Shown here in pieces: positions 43,294-52,223 of a stretch of 64,000 bases of DNA. Position 1 is the stretch's first letter; each line of letters starts with the position of its first letter. This DNA comes from Romboutsia sedimentorum (GTDB lineage Bacteria; Bacillota; Clostridia; Peptostreptococcales; Peptostreptococcaceae). The DNA lies in assembly GCF_030131845.1 (NCBI RefSeq), contig NZ_JASKYM010000002.1:506247-570246 (forward strand), read 5' to 3'. Under the pieces are notes generated by a model. That model did not search any database and was not told where the DNA came from. It was given only the letters and a program-made list of their open reading frames with translations. The translations under genes and the position numbers were made by a program.

Positions 43294-43701
43294 TTTAATT
43301 TCAAATGTTTCTAGATAATTACAAAAATCTTTAAATTTATTAATATCTTTTATTTCTTGCAGATTTCTAATATCTATTATTATATTACTGGGCTTATGCA
43401 AAATAAATTCCATATCGAATAATTCACATTCAAAAAAACCAACCTTAAAATTATATTTGTAAGGTTTATACTTATGAAAATTATGCTCAAAGTATTTTAT
43501 TTTAGCATAACATAATCTATGTATATTAAATAAAAGGGCTAAAGTAGACTGCTTTACAGCAAATTTATTAGAAAAATATTTTGTAGTATAGTATTTATCA
43601 TGTTTGAATTCCCAAATTAAAGAATCATTTAGAGAAAGAGAGTATTTTTGTATTAGTTTATATTTTTCGGGTGAAAGCTTATCTATCTCCTTAAATTTCA
43701 T
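43291..43701 (-). CDS. hypothetical protein
   Basis: 136 residues from ATG 43701, with GGAGG 5 bases upstream. The in-frame TTG at 43713 would include the ribosome site. It is rich in Lys, Tyr and Phe (KYYTTKYFSNKF, KYKPYKYNFKVGFF), soluble, with no recognised domain. Its promoter region contains a 21-base tandem repeat. Function unknown. Confidence 0.6.
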   Translation of the reverse strand: MKFKEIDKLSPEKYKLIQKYSLSLNDSLIWEFKHDKYYTTKYFSNKFAVKQSTLALLFNIHRLCYAKIKYFEHNFHKYKPYKYNFKVGFFECELFDMEFILHKPSNIIIDIRNLQEIKDINKFKDFCNYLETFEIK

Positions 43702-43714
43702 AAATACCTCCAAT

Positions 43715-43771
43715 ATTTACATATGTAGTAGTTATTATTATATATGTAGTAGTTGTTATTATATATGTAAA
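43715..43771. repeat. 21-bp tandem repeat in a promoter region
   Basis: ATATGTAGTAGTTATTATTAT (43721-43741) is repeated as ATATGTAGTAGTTGTTATTAT (43742-43762), followed by a third partial ATATGTAAATAT. Each minus-strand copy contains TATAAT-like sequence. The remaining spacer to 43988 is AT-rich with nothing recognised. Confidence 0.65.
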
Positions 43772-43988
43772 TATGAAAGTTAAAATGTATAGAATAAATA
43801 TTTTATATAGAGCTTTAAACAGATATAAATAAAAGCTATGTATAAAATACAATCATTAAATATGATGGATAAAGATATTGTTAGTGTGTTAATATATAAT
43901 AAGTGAAAACTAAAAAATGATGAATAAAAAATATAAAAATGACTATAATTTAGTCAAATTTAGGTTCGTTTAGTAAGGAGAATGATAT

Positions 43989-46457
43989 ATGAATATAACA
44001 CCTTTAGACATACTGTATAAGTACTATGGATATACAAGTTTTAGAAAAGGACAAGAAAGTATTATAAACTCAATTATAAATAAAAAAGATGTACTTGCAA
44101 TAATGCCAACTGGAGGAGGTAAATCTATTTGTTATCAAGTTCCTGCTTTGTATTTAGATGGAGTGACAATAGTTATTTCTCCATTAATATCACTGATGAA
44201 AGATCAAGTAGATGCTTTAAAGACTATGGGCATAGAAGCAGAACTTATAAATAGCTCTCTTTCTGCTAATGAGTATAACTTAGTATTAGAAAATATAAAA
44301 AATGACAAATATAAAATAATATATGTTGCACCAGAGAGATTAGATAGTTTAGACTTTATAAATTTAATAAAGTATAAAAATATAAGTCAAGTTGCAATAG
44401 ATGAAGCCCACTGTGTTTCGCAATGGGGTCATGATTTTAGGGTAAGTTATAAACGAATTCCATATTTTATAAATAGTTTAGAAACTAGACCTATAGTAAC
44501 TGCCTTTACAGCTACAGCTAGTGATGAAGTTAGAGAGGATATCGAAAGTGTATTAAATCTAAATAATCCAGATATTTATATAACTGGTTTTGATAGAGAA
44601 AATTTATCTATAAACGTAGTAAAATCATCGTCTAAAAATAGATATTTATTAGATTACATAGAAAATCATAAAAATGAAAGTGGAATAATTTATGCATCAA
44701 CTAGAAAAGAAGTAGAAAGTATTCATGAAGGCCTATCAAAGAAAAAGTATTCAGTGTCTAAGTACCATGCAGGACTATCTACAGAAATTAGAAAAGAAAA
44801 TCAAGAAAATTTTATAAATGATGATATAAAAATAATGGTAGCAACTAATGCTTTTGGTATGGGAATAGATAAGCCTAATATTAGATGGGTTATCCACTAT
44901 AATATGCCACAAAGTATAGAAAATTATTACCAAGAAATAGGTAGAGCAGGAAGAGATGGAGAAGATAGTGAGTGTATTTTATTATTTGCTCCAGGAGATA
45001 TACATACTCAAAAATATCTAGTAGAAGTGTCAATTGAGAATTCTGATAGAAAAAGAGTTCAATATAAAAAATTGCAACAAATGGTAGACTTAGTTTATAG
45101 CAATATGTGTTATAGAAAAACTATATTAAATTATTTTGGGGATAGCCTTGAAAATGATTGTAATAATTGCAGTAATTGTTTAAATGAAGGTGAAGTAGTA
45201 GACAAGACATTAGATGCACAGATGGTTATATCGTGTATTGCTAGGATGAAGAGGGGCTATGGGGCTACTATGATTATAGATGTTCTTAGAGGATCTAAAA
45301 ATAAGAAGGTATTAGAACTTGGATTTGATAGTTTATCTACATATGGGATAATGAAAAAATACTCTAATGAGGATTTAAAAACATTTATAAATACATTAGT
45401 ATCTCATGGATTTTTAGATATAGTAGAAAATATAGGTATGAGAGGTAGTTATCCGACAATTAGATTAAATGAACAGTCACTTAAGGTAATCAAAAAAGAA
45501 ATTAAAGTTGAATTTAAAGAGGCTAAGGTAACTAAATCTAGATATGTAGAAAATGAATTATATGAAAGATTAATAAATATAAGAAGTGAAATAGCTAAAA
45601 CTGAAGGAGTAGCACCATATATGGTATTTGGGGATGCTACACTAAGAAATATGGCAAGTTTATATGCTACAACTAAAGATGAAATGATGAACATATCAGG
45701 AGTCGGAGAAATTAAATATCAAAAATATGGTAAATTATTTGAAAATGAAATAAAGCTATATTTAGTAGAAAAAAATATAGATAAAGATAGCTTATTAAAT
45801 AAATACGATGAGGAAAAAACAAATACTATAAAAGATAACGAATACTTTGAAGTAAAAACAGATAAAAATTTACATGAAAAGCTAAAAGAATTTAGATTAA
45901 ATGTATCAAAAGTAGAAGGAACTTTACCATATATGATACTTAGTGGAAATACTTTAAAAGAAATAAGCGGAAGGTATCCACTAGATGAAGAACAACTTAA
46001 GGACATAAGTGGAATAGGTCCTGTTAAGATAAATAAATATGGTGAAGAGATCATAGATATAGTAAAGACGTATGTTAATGAAAATAATATTGTACCTAAA
46101 TGGGAAGACAAAAAAAGGCTTAAACTTATTTTAGATGGAGATAACAGAAAGAATGATGAAATAGTATTAGATTTATTAAATCAAGGACAAAATATAAAAG
46201 ATGTTTGTGAAGAAATCGAAGTGTCTGTATCAACAGCGTTAGGATACATTTATGATTATATAAAACAAGGACAAAATATAAAATTTGATATAGATATAAA
46301 ATCAATGTATAAGGAAAATGAGAAAGAAATGATATTAGATGCAATAGATAGATTTGGAGATGAAAAAATAAGCTATATAAAGAAAGTATTACCTGATTTT
46401 GTAAAATATGAAAGTATAAGGGCTATAATACTTGAAAAATATATAGATAGTTTATAA
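43989..46457 (+). CDS. recQ: RecQ-family ATP-dependent DNA helicase with two HRDC domains
   Basis: 822 residues. Walker A PTGGGKS at 40-46, DEAH at 138-141, TAFTATA, and motif VI QEIGRAGRDG. The zinc site is NDCNNCSNCL, followed by an RQC winged helix (IDVLRGSKNKKVLELGFDSLS). Two tandem HRDC modules then occur, each ending in an HhH-like phrase: MMNISGVGEIKYQKYG at about 560-575 and LKDISGIGPVKINKYG at about 670-685. The final 110 residues include a helix-turn-helix (NIKDVCEEIEVSVSTALGYIYDYI). Most bacterial RecQs have one HRDC and about 600 residues, so this one is extended. It unwinds DNA during recombination and replication repair. AAGGAG precedes ATG. Confidence 0.94.
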   Translation: MNITPLDILYKYYGYTSFRKGQESIINSIINKKDVLAIMPTGGGKSICYQVPALYLDGVTIVISPLISLMKDQVDALKTMGIEAELINSSLSANEYNLVLENIKNDKYKIIYVAPERLDSLDFINLIKYKNISQVAIDEAHCVSQWGHDFRVSYKRIPYFINSLETRPIVTAFTATASDEVREDIESVLNLNNPDIYITGFDRENLSINVVKSSSKNRYLLDYIENHKNESGIIYASTRKEVESIHEGLSKKKYSVSKYHAGLSTEIRKENQENFINDDIKIMVATNAFGMGIDKPNIRWVIHYNMPQSIENYYQEIGRAGRDGEDSECILLFAPGDIHTQKYLVEVSIENSDRKRVQYKKLQQMVDLVYSNMCYRKTILNYFGDSLENDCNNCSNCLNEGEVVDKTLDAQMVISCIARMKRGYGATMIIDVLRGSKNKKVLELGFDSLSTYGIMKKYSNEDLKTFINTLVSHGFLDIVENIGMRGSYPTIRLNEQSLKVIKKEIKVEFKEAKVTKSRYVENELYERLINIRSEIAKTEGVAPYMVFGDATLRNMASLYATTKDEMMNISGVGEIKYQKYGKLFENEIKLYLVEKNIDKDSLLNKYDEEKTNTIKDNEYFEVKTDKNLHEKLKEFRLNVSKVEGTLPYMILSGNTLKEISGRYPLDEEQLKDISGIGPVKINKYGEEIIDIVKTYVNENNIVPKWEDKKRLKLILDGDNRKNDEIVLDLLNQGQNIKDVCEEIEVSVSTALGYIYDYIKQGQNIKFDIDIKSMYKENEKEMILDAIDRFGDEKISYIKKVLPDFVKYESIRAIILEKYIDSL

Positions 46458-46529
46458 TAAAGCAACAAAGGGGATAAAAGTAACAATATAGAAGTAATAA
46501 AGCAATTAAAGTTAAATGGGGGATTTTAT

Positions 46530-46769
46530 ATGGAAAGATGGTATAAGCTAAATTTAGGATTTGGATTATTTGGGATTTTGATTTTCATAGCTAGTATGAT
46601 GTTTTTTAAAAAAATGCCTTTATTCTTATTGCCAGCGATGTTTGGTATAGGAATTATATTTAAAAGTTTAAAAAATATTTATAAAAATGAACAACCAACT
46701 GCAAATAAAAAGTCAAAAAAATTTGATTACAGTTCAACTAATAGAAAAAAAAATCATAAAAATAAATAA
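46530..46769 (+). CDS. small two-helix membrane protein, unknown
   Basis: 79 residues: two adjacent hydrophobic helices (about 8-25 and 30-47, separated by FFKKMP) and a highly basic, hydrophilic tail ending in NRKKNHKNK. GGGGGA precedes ATG. It sits between recQ and degV with short gaps. No family recognised. Confidence 0.65.
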   Translation: MERWYKLNLGFGLFGILIFIASMMFFKKMPLFLLPAMFGIGIIFKSLKNIYKNEQPTANKKSKKFDYSSTNRKKNHKNK

Positions 46770-46807
46770 TATATTAATTTAGTTGTTACTAAATATGGAG
46801 GAATAAT

Positions 46808-47650
46808 ATGGATAATATAAAAATAATATGTGATAGTTTGTCTGATATACCAATGCAATTGATAGAAAAATATGATATAGAAGTAGTACCGCTTAGTATA
46901 ATGTTTAACGAGAAAGAATATATAGATGGGATAGATCTAACTAAAGTTGAGTTTTACAAAATGCTTAGAGAAAATGATAAGCTTCCTAAGACATCTCAAG
47001 TAACATATATGGCATTTAAAAATATCTTTGAAAAATATATATCTCAAAATAGACAAATTATATATATTGGAGGATCTTCAAAGACATCGGGAACATACCA
47101 AAGTGCTGTAATGGCTAAAAATGATATTAAACAAGGGAGTATTAATACTTTTGATAGTTTATCTTTATCAATAGGTATTGGATGTATGGTACTTATAGCG
47201 GCTAAATTAGCTAAGGAAGGCAAGAAGGTAGAAGAAATATTAAATCATTTAGAAAATTTAAGAAGTAGTGTATCTTTACTTTTCACAGTTGAAACATTAG
47301 ATTATCTACAAAAAGGTGGAAGAATATCATTAGCTAAGGCTACTATAGGAAATATGTTAAATATAAAGCCTATATTATGTTTAGAAGATGGATTAATCAA
47401 ACCAATTTTTCAAGTTAGAGGTAAAAAGCAAGCCATAAATAAAATAGTAGATATTATAAAAGAACAATATGGAGAAGATTTAAGTAATAAACAAGTTATA
47501 GTAGGTTGTGGAGATATAGATTTAGAAGCATTAAAGAAAAAATTAAATGAAGAATTTAAACTTGAAGAAATATTAGAAGTTAATTTGGGAAGTTGTATAT
47601 GTGCTCATACAGGTCCGGGAGTTTTTGGTATAGCATGCTGTGACAAATAA
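46808..47650 (+). CDS. DegV-family fatty-acid-binding protein
   Basis: 280 residues with the two-domain DegV fold: N-terminal IICDSLSDIPMQLIEKYDIEVVPLSI, GGSSKTSGTYQSA (lipid carboxylate-binding Ser/Thr loop), FDSLSLSIGIG, VETLDYLQKGGRISLAKA, and C-terminal CAHTGPGVFGIA. DegV (FakB-like) proteins present fatty acids to FakA kinase for phospholipid synthesis. No fakA is adjacent. TGGAGGA precedes ATG. Confidence 0.93.
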   Translation: MDNIKIICDSLSDIPMQLIEKYDIEVVPLSIMFNEKEYIDGIDLTKVEFYKMLRENDKLPKTSQVTYMAFKNIFEKYISQNRQIIYIGGSSKTSGTYQSAVMAKNDIKQGSINTFDSLSLSIGIGCMVLIAAKLAKEGKKVEEILNHLENLRSSVSLLFTVETLDYLQKGGRISLAKATIGNMLNIKPILCLEDGLIKPIFQVRGKKQAINKIVDIIKEQYGEDLSNKQVIVGCGDIDLEALKKKLNEEFKLEEILEVNLGSCICAHTGPGVFGIACCDK

Positions 47651-47683
47651 AATGAAATATATTGTTGGAGTAGCAAAATCAAT

Positions 47684-47803
47684 ATGCTATATTCATCAAA
47701 GTACTGTGATGATGTAGCTGTAATATATCAAATTATGAAATCTGATAATGTTAAATCAATGCTTAATTTATATTTTAGTAACTATGGAAAAGACGCAATA
47801 TAA
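47684..47803 (+). CDS. doubtful 39-residue frame, possible gene relic
   Basis: In the 300-base gap after degV, ATG 47684 opens a 39-codon frame (MLYSSKYCDDVAVIYQIMK...SNYGKDAI). Its end lies inside a strong terminator. A second short frame beginning MKYIVGVAKSI (47652) leads into it in another phase. This looks like either a very small protein or a frameshifted remnant. The ribosome site is weak. Confidence 0.3.
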   Translation: MLYSSKYCDDVAVIYQIMKSDNVKSMLNLYFSNYGKDAI

Positions 47804-47818
47804 GCGTCTTTTTTTTAG
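47787..47818 (+). terminator. terminator upstream of the yqeB operon
   Basis: AAAAGACGC / GCGTCTTTTTTTT with a 7-base AT loop. The following 47819-47955 is AT-rich spacer with no other feature seen. Confidence 0.9.
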
Positions 47819-47955
47819 TATATAGAATATTATATTTAACGTTATTAAAAAGGTAATTTTAAAGTGTGATATAATTAACTATATAAATAAAAAACTATTT
47901 AAATAAATATAAAACAGTGAGCCTAATTATAAATTAAAAAAAATGGAGGCTTGTG

Positions 47956-48771
47956 ATGGAAAACATAATAATAGTAAGAGGTGCAGGGGATTTATCAAGT
48001 GCAGTGATGCACAAGCTTAATAAGTGCGGCTTTAAAGTATTAGCACTAGAGGTAGATAAACCTTTAGCTATAAGAAGAAAAGTATCATTTTGTGAAGCTG
48101 TTTATGAAAAAGAAGCTATGGTTGAAAATGTATATTGTAAATTATGCAAAAATACTTATGAGATATACGATGCTTTAAAAGAAGGAAAAATCGCATTAGC
48201 AGTAGATCCTTTAGGTAAGTACATAGAAAAGTTAAAACCTAAAATAGTTATTGATGCCATTTTAGCGAAAAAAAATATAGGAACAAGTAAAAATATGGCA
48301 GCTTTAACTATTGCTCTAGGTCCAGGATTTTGTGCAGGTAAAGATGTAGATGTGGTTATTGAAACTATGCGAGGGCATAATTTAGGTAAAATAATATATA
48401 AAGGATACGCACTTGAAAACACAGGTATTCCAGGTAATATAAATGGAATGAGCAAAGAGAGAGTTGTTTATTCTAAACATATTGGAGTTATAACAAATTT
48501 AGTTCAAATTGGAGACATAGTGAAAAAAAATCAAACCATTGCTTATATAAAGGACGATAGCGAAAAAAATCATGAGGTAAGAGCAAGTATAGATGGGGTT
48601 TTAAGAGGTATTATAAAAAATAAAACTAATATAATAAATAAGCTTAAGATATTGGATATAGATCCAAGAATCGATGAAGTTGAAAACTGTTATACAATAT
48701 CAGATAAAGCAAGATGTATAGCAGGTAGTGTATTAGAAGTTGTAATTTCCTATTATAATAACAAAATATAA
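47956..48771 (+). CDS. yqeB: YqeB-type selenium-dependent molybdenum hydroxylase maturation protein
   Basis: 271 residues. It matches the EF2563/YqeB family: NIIIVRGAGDLSSAVMHKL at the N-terminus (Rossmann-like), VDPLGKYIEKLKPKIVIDAILAKKN, and ALGPGFCAGKDVDVVIETMRGHNLGKIIYKG. The C-terminal half is beta-rich and biotinyl-like (GVITNLVQIGDIVKKNQTIAYI). This family is restricted to genomes with selenium-dependent molybdenum hydroxylases and is needed to mature their labile selenium/Mo site. ATG 47956 with TGGAGG is chosen over the adjacent GTG 47953. XdhC and MoaA genes follow. Confidence 0.88.
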   Translation: MENIIIVRGAGDLSSAVMHKLNKCGFKVLALEVDKPLAIRRKVSFCEAVYEKEAMVENVYCKLCKNTYEIYDALKEGKIALAVDPLGKYIEKLKPKIVIDAILAKKNIGTSKNMAALTIALGPGFCAGKDVDVVIETMRGHNLGKIIYKGYALENTGIPGNINGMSKERVVYSKHIGVITNLVQIGDIVKKNQTIAYIKDDSEKNHEVRASIDGVLRGIIKNKTNIINKLKILDIDPRIDEVENCYTISDKARCIAGSVLEVVISYYNNKI

Positions 48772-48804
48772 GTATTAAGAGTTTATAATATTGGAGGAAT
48801 TTAT

Positions 48805-49605
48805 ATGTATTATAAAATTTTAGATAAAATAAAGGCTGAGCTAAAAAAGGGAAATAAAGTTGCATTTGCAACGTTAACAGAAGTAAAAGGCTCTAGTCCT
48901 GGAAAAGCAGGTGCAATACTTGCGTTTTTTAAAGATAAAAGTATAATGGGAACTGTTGGCGGCGGAATACTTGAATATGAAGTTATAACTAAATGCGAAG
49001 AATGCTTAGAAGCTGGTGAAGATAGTTTGTTTTCACATTCCCTAGACGAAAGTTCACAAGATATGCCGATGCAGTGTGGGGGGGATGTATCAGGTTATAT
49101 AAAAGTATTTAAACCTACTCCAAAATTGTTAATAGTAGGAGGGGGCCACGTAGGGTTTAATATATATAATGTATCTAGAAGTTTAGATTTTCACACTATA
49201 GTAATTGATGATAGGCAAGAATTTGGAAATAAAGAAAGATTTAAACTGGCAGATGAAATTTATTTTGGTAATATATCTAATATATTAGATAAATTGAAGA
49301 TTGATGAAAATACGTATGTAGTAATAGCAACAAGATCATATGAAAAAGACTTAGAAGCTTTAAGAGAAATAATAAAACAGAATCCTACATACACGGGTAT
49401 GATAGGAAGTGTAAAAAAGTGGACAACTTTAAAAAGTGAATTGATAAAAGAAGGCATAGAAGAGAATAGATTAAATAAAGTCTATGCCCCTGTGGGTCTT
49501 AATATTTCTTCTAATGATGTAAAAGAAATTGCATTTGGAATAGTTGCAGAATTATTGTTAGTTAAAAATAACGGACATTTATCTCACAGAAAAGATAGAA
49601 AATAA
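48805..49605 (+). CDS. XdhC/CoxI-family molybdenum cofactor sulfurtransferase-like protein
   Basis: 266 residues with the two XdhC domains: an N-terminal FATLTEVKGSSPGKAGAILAFF, TVGGGILEYE and MQCGGDVSGYIKVF, then a C-terminal Rossmann unit LLIVGGGHVGFNIYNVSRSLDF...VIDDR and YTGMIGSVKKW...VYAPVGLNI. XdhC binds molybdenum cofactor, protects it and promotes its sulfuration before insertion into xanthine-dehydrogenase-type enzymes. Here, next to YqeB, it probably serves the selenium-dependent hydroxylase. GGAGGA precedes ATG; 33-base gap from yqeB. Confidence 0.92.
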   Translation: MYYKILDKIKAELKKGNKVAFATLTEVKGSSPGKAGAILAFFKDKSIMGTVGGGILEYEVITKCEECLEAGEDSLFSHSLDESSQDMPMQCGGDVSGYIKVFKPTPKLLIVGGGHVGFNIYNVSRSLDFHTIVIDDRQEFGNKERFKLADEIYFGNISNILDKLKIDENTYVVIATRSYEKDLEALREIIKQNPTYTGMIGSVKKWTTLKSELIKEGIEENRLNKVYAPVGLNISSNDVKEIAFGIVAELLLVKNNGHLSHRKDRK

Positions 49606-49703
49606 ATTCAATATATGAAGCTACATAATATGCCACTAAAGATGCAAAATAGTATATAATTAGTTTATATAATAAAATAGGCAAGTAAAGAGGGTAGCTA
49701 GCT

Positions 49704-50663
49704 ATGGTAGATAAATATGGAAGAAATATAAATTATGTCCGTATTTCACTTACGGACAAATGTAATTTAAGATGCATTTATTGTATGCCATCAGATATAG
49801 AGTTTGAGAAAAACTATATAAACGATGTGCTTAGCTTAAATGACTATAAATTTATTATTAAAGGAATGTCAGAACTAGGAATAAACAAAGTGAGATTTAC
49901 TGGAGGAGAACCTCTTTTATATCCAAATTTAGTAGATTTGATAAGATATACTTATGAAGAATGTAGAATAGATGATATTGGAATAACAACTAATGGCATT
50001 AGGCTTCATGAAATGGCGTATGAATTATATCAAAATGGGCTAAAAAGTGTAAATATAAGTATGGATTCATTAAAAGAATATAAATATAAAAGTATCACAA
50101 GAGGTGGAGACTTAAAGGATGTTTTAAAATCTATCCACAAATGTTTGAGTTTAGGGATTAAAGTGAAAATAAATTGTGTTGTTATAAAAGGTTTTAATGA
50201 TGATGAATTATTAGACTTTATGTTGATGACAAAGTTTTATCCAATAGACGTTAGATTTATAGAGCTTATGCCTTTAGGGGAAGCTAGTAAAGTTTATAAA
50301 AAAGGATATTTCAATATAGGGCAAATGATAGATAGTATAGATGAACTATATAAAGTAAGTTCAAATAAAAAAAGTGCAGCCCAATATTATAAATATGATG
50401 GAGCTAAGGGTCGCGTTGGGGTAATAACTCCTATGAGCTGTTCATTTTGTAGTGAATGCAATCGAATAAGAGTAACAGCCAATGGAAATATTAAATTATG
50501 TCTTCACTCAAAAGAAGAAATTGACATAAAATATTATCTTAATAAGCCACTAATATTTAGAGAAATAATGAAAGAAATGATATTAGAAAAACCAGAAAAA
50601 CACTACTTAAATGAAAATCGATTTAGCGATACTAATAGAAGAATGTATCAAATAGGAGGCTAA
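49704..50663 (+). CDS. moaA: GTP 3',8-cyclase MoaA
   Basis: 319 residues. The radical-SAM cluster motif Cys20-NLR-Cys24-IY-Cys27 is near the N-terminus. FTGGEPLLYP and ISMDSLKEYKY are typical. A second 4Fe-4S site is formed by SCSFCSECNRIRVTANGNIKLCLH, and the C-terminus ends in Gly-Gly (MYQIGG), required for activity in MoaA. It makes the first molybdopterin precursor together with MoaC, which is not in this window. It follows yqeB and xdhC on the same strand after 98 bases. GAGGGT precedes ATG. Confidence 0.95.
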   Translation: MVDKYGRNINYVRISLTDKCNLRCIYCMPSDIEFEKNYINDVLSLNDYKFIIKGMSELGINKVRFTGGEPLLYPNLVDLIRYTYEECRIDDIGITTNGIRLHEMAYELYQNGLKSVNISMDSLKEYKYKSITRGGDLKDVLKSIHKCLSLGIKVKINCVVIKGFNDDELLDFMLMTKFYPIDVRFIELMPLGEASKVYKKGYFNIGQMIDSIDELYKVSSNKKSAAQYYKYDGAKGRVGVITPMSCSFCSECNRIRVTANGNIKLCLHSKEEIDIKYYLNKPLIFREIMKEMILEKPEKHYLNENRFSDTNRRMYQIGG

Positions 50664-50672
50664 TATGTCAAA

Positions 50673-50706
50673 TAAAAGTATGGAGAAATCTCCATACTTT
50701 TATTTA
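50673..50706. terminator. bidirectional terminator after moaA
   Basis: AAAAGTATGGAG-AAAT-CTCCATACTTTTAT. It lies between the convergent moaA and plsC genes. Confidence 0.9.
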
Positions 50707-51443
50707 TTTAAAAATTGTCTTATATTATTAATCATATTGTTTTTAATAGAAATGCCTAAATTACTGGATTTTAAACTAGTATCAGACAGGTGATCATAAA
50801 CTGGATCTAAAAACTCAACCTCAATGGGATATGAATTAATTTTACCAACTGGGTGATATCCTTCATAAATATCTTTAGAATTTTTTATAACAAGAGGAAC
50901 TATTGGACATTTAGCTTTATAAGCTATTTTAAGAGCACCACTTCTAAAATCAGATATTAATGAATTAGGGTCTTTTATCCAAGTCAGATCTCCTTCAGGG
51001 AATACCGCCATGCTGTGACCAGATAATATATTTTCAGAAGCCTTAATAATGCTTTTTATACCATCTCTATTATTCGATCTATTGATATAAACGCAGTTTA
51101 TAAGACTAGTCCAATCTTTTATTAAAGGCATATTTTTCCAAATAGGCTCATCTGCTATTAAACAACCTGTAGGTCTATCAACACTAGCCATAAGTATAAA
51201 GCTATCTAACATACTAGAATGATTCATAACAAATAAAACAGGTTCGCTAGGAAGTTTTTCTTTTCCAAGTACCGTTAGTTTTACATCTATAAAATCAAGT
51301 GATTTTTTAGCTTGATTATGAATGAATTCAAATGTTTCTTTTGAACTAAATTTATCAGGACTCTTTTTAAACTTAATAAGCTTGGGTATAGCTAAAGAAA
51401 AACCTAATAATTGATAGATTAAAAATTTTATATAATTTAACAA
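50700..51443 (-). CDS. 1-acyl-sn-glycerol-3-phosphate acyltransferase (PlsC family)
   Basis: 247 residues. One N-terminal hydrophobic segment (YIKFLIYQLLGFSLAIP) is followed by the acyltransferase domain, with motif I NHSSMLD (catalytic His/Asp), motif III FPEGDLTW and motif IV IVPLVI. It acylates lysophosphatidic acid in phospholipid synthesis. Start is TTG 51443 with AAGGAGAG. The canonical HxxxxD motif is present as HSSMLD. Confidence 0.9.
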   Translation of the reverse strand: MLNYIKFLIYQLLGFSLAIPKLIKFKKSPDKFSSKETFEFIHNQAKKSLDFIDVKLTVLGKEKLPSEPVLFVMNHSSMLDSFILMASVDRPTGCLIADEPIWKNMPLIKDWTSLINCVYINRSNNRDGIKSIIKASENILSGHSMAVFPEGDLTWIKDPNSLISDFRSGALKIAYKAKCPIVPLVIKNSKDIYEGYHPVGKINSYPIEVEFLDPVYDHLSDTSLKSSNLGISIKNNMINNIRQFLNK

Positions 51444-51597
51444 TATATTTCTCTCCTTAAAATAAGATTATTTATCAAAGAATAATTTTATCATAAAATG
51501 ATTTTTTTTACAAAATAAACTAAGATTTAAATATTAATATTAGGAATAAAAAAACTTAGCACAAGAATATAAATTACATATAGAGAGATATTCTTTT

Positions 51598-51617
51598 ATT
51601 GTTTAAAACTAAACAAT
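51598..51617. promoter_or_regulatory. 20-bp palindrome between plsC and the 91-residue protein gene
   Basis: ATTGTTTA-AAAC-TAAACAAT is a perfect 8-base inverted repeat, 41 bases before the start of the plus-strand gene. Candidate operator. Confidence 0.45.
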
Positions 51618-51657
51618 GTAGAACAGTTTTTTATTAGATAAAAATGAGGAGGATAAT

Positions 51658-51933
51658 ATGGCAAAACAATTAGAAAGAGGTCATGAAGAAAGACTTTTAA
51701 GAATTAGAGTATTATCTCATAATGGCGATAAAGTGCATATAAAATTACCTATAAATTTCGTGAAAAAATTGGTTCAAAATAATGCATTAGATTTTTTTAA
51801 TACTGAAAATGATATTATAGATAGTAAAAAATTATTAAATATAATACTGCATGCATTTGATTATGATTTGTCTGGAGAAATAGCTAATCTAGAAAGAAAA
51901 AATGGAGATATAATAAGAATAATACTTGATTAA
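51658..51933 (+). CDS. small conserved protein resembling the SHOCT-like/YvlB C-terminal domain
   Basis: 91 residues: an N-terminal RLLRIRVLSHNGDKVHIKLPINFVKKLVQN and a C-terminal half ending GEIANLERKNGDIIRIILD. The pattern 'dkVkvklPlkfvk... l... i.gei.di.s.dGd.v.i.ie' matches the short C-terminal domain found in YvlB-type (DUF4097-linked) proteins and in free-standing clostridial proteins. GAGGAGGA precedes ATG, and its own terminator follows. Function unknown. Confidence 0.65.
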   Translation: MAKQLERGHEERLLRIRVLSHNGDKVHIKLPINFVKKLVQNNALDFFNTENDIIDSKKLLNIILHAFDYDLSGEIANLERKNGDIIRIILD

Positions 51934-51961
51934 AAATACATAAAATAATTTCAAATTAAAT

Positions 51962-52016
51962 AAAAAAGTAAGTATTTCTTTATAGTTAAACTAAATTTGA
52001 AATACTTGCTTTTTTA
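51962..52016 (+). terminator. terminator
   Basis: AAAAAAGTAAGTATTTC / GAAATACTTGCTTTTTT with a 20-base loop. The following 52017-52223 is AT-rich with no recognised element. Confidence 0.85.
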
Positions 52017-52223
52017 TTGTGGAAATTTAGCATATTATTAAAAACTTATTATTATGTAAGTTTCAGTTAATTATTTACTTATTTTCGTATTAAAACATAA
52101 AAAAATTAAAAAATATACAACAAATAGTAATTTTAAGTATATAATATAAGTAAGAATTATTTTGAAAATTTAGTAATTAAAATATATATTGTTAAAAATA
52201 TACATAAAATGGGGAGATTAACT

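Noticed and set aside
43721-43771. CRISPR or attachment-site interpretation of the 21-bp repeat
   Set aside because: Only about 2.5 contiguous copies without spacers, and no integrase or cas gene in the window.
49606-49703. Molybdenum-cofactor riboswitch before moaA
   Set aside because: Only 98 bases, AT-rich, without the conserved Moco motif blocks.
50664-50706. Small frame starting ATG 50665 behind AGGAGG at the end of moaA
   Set aside because: The frame runs into a strong terminator and then antisense through plsC. It could be the stub of a lost downstream gene, but there is too little sequence to claim it.
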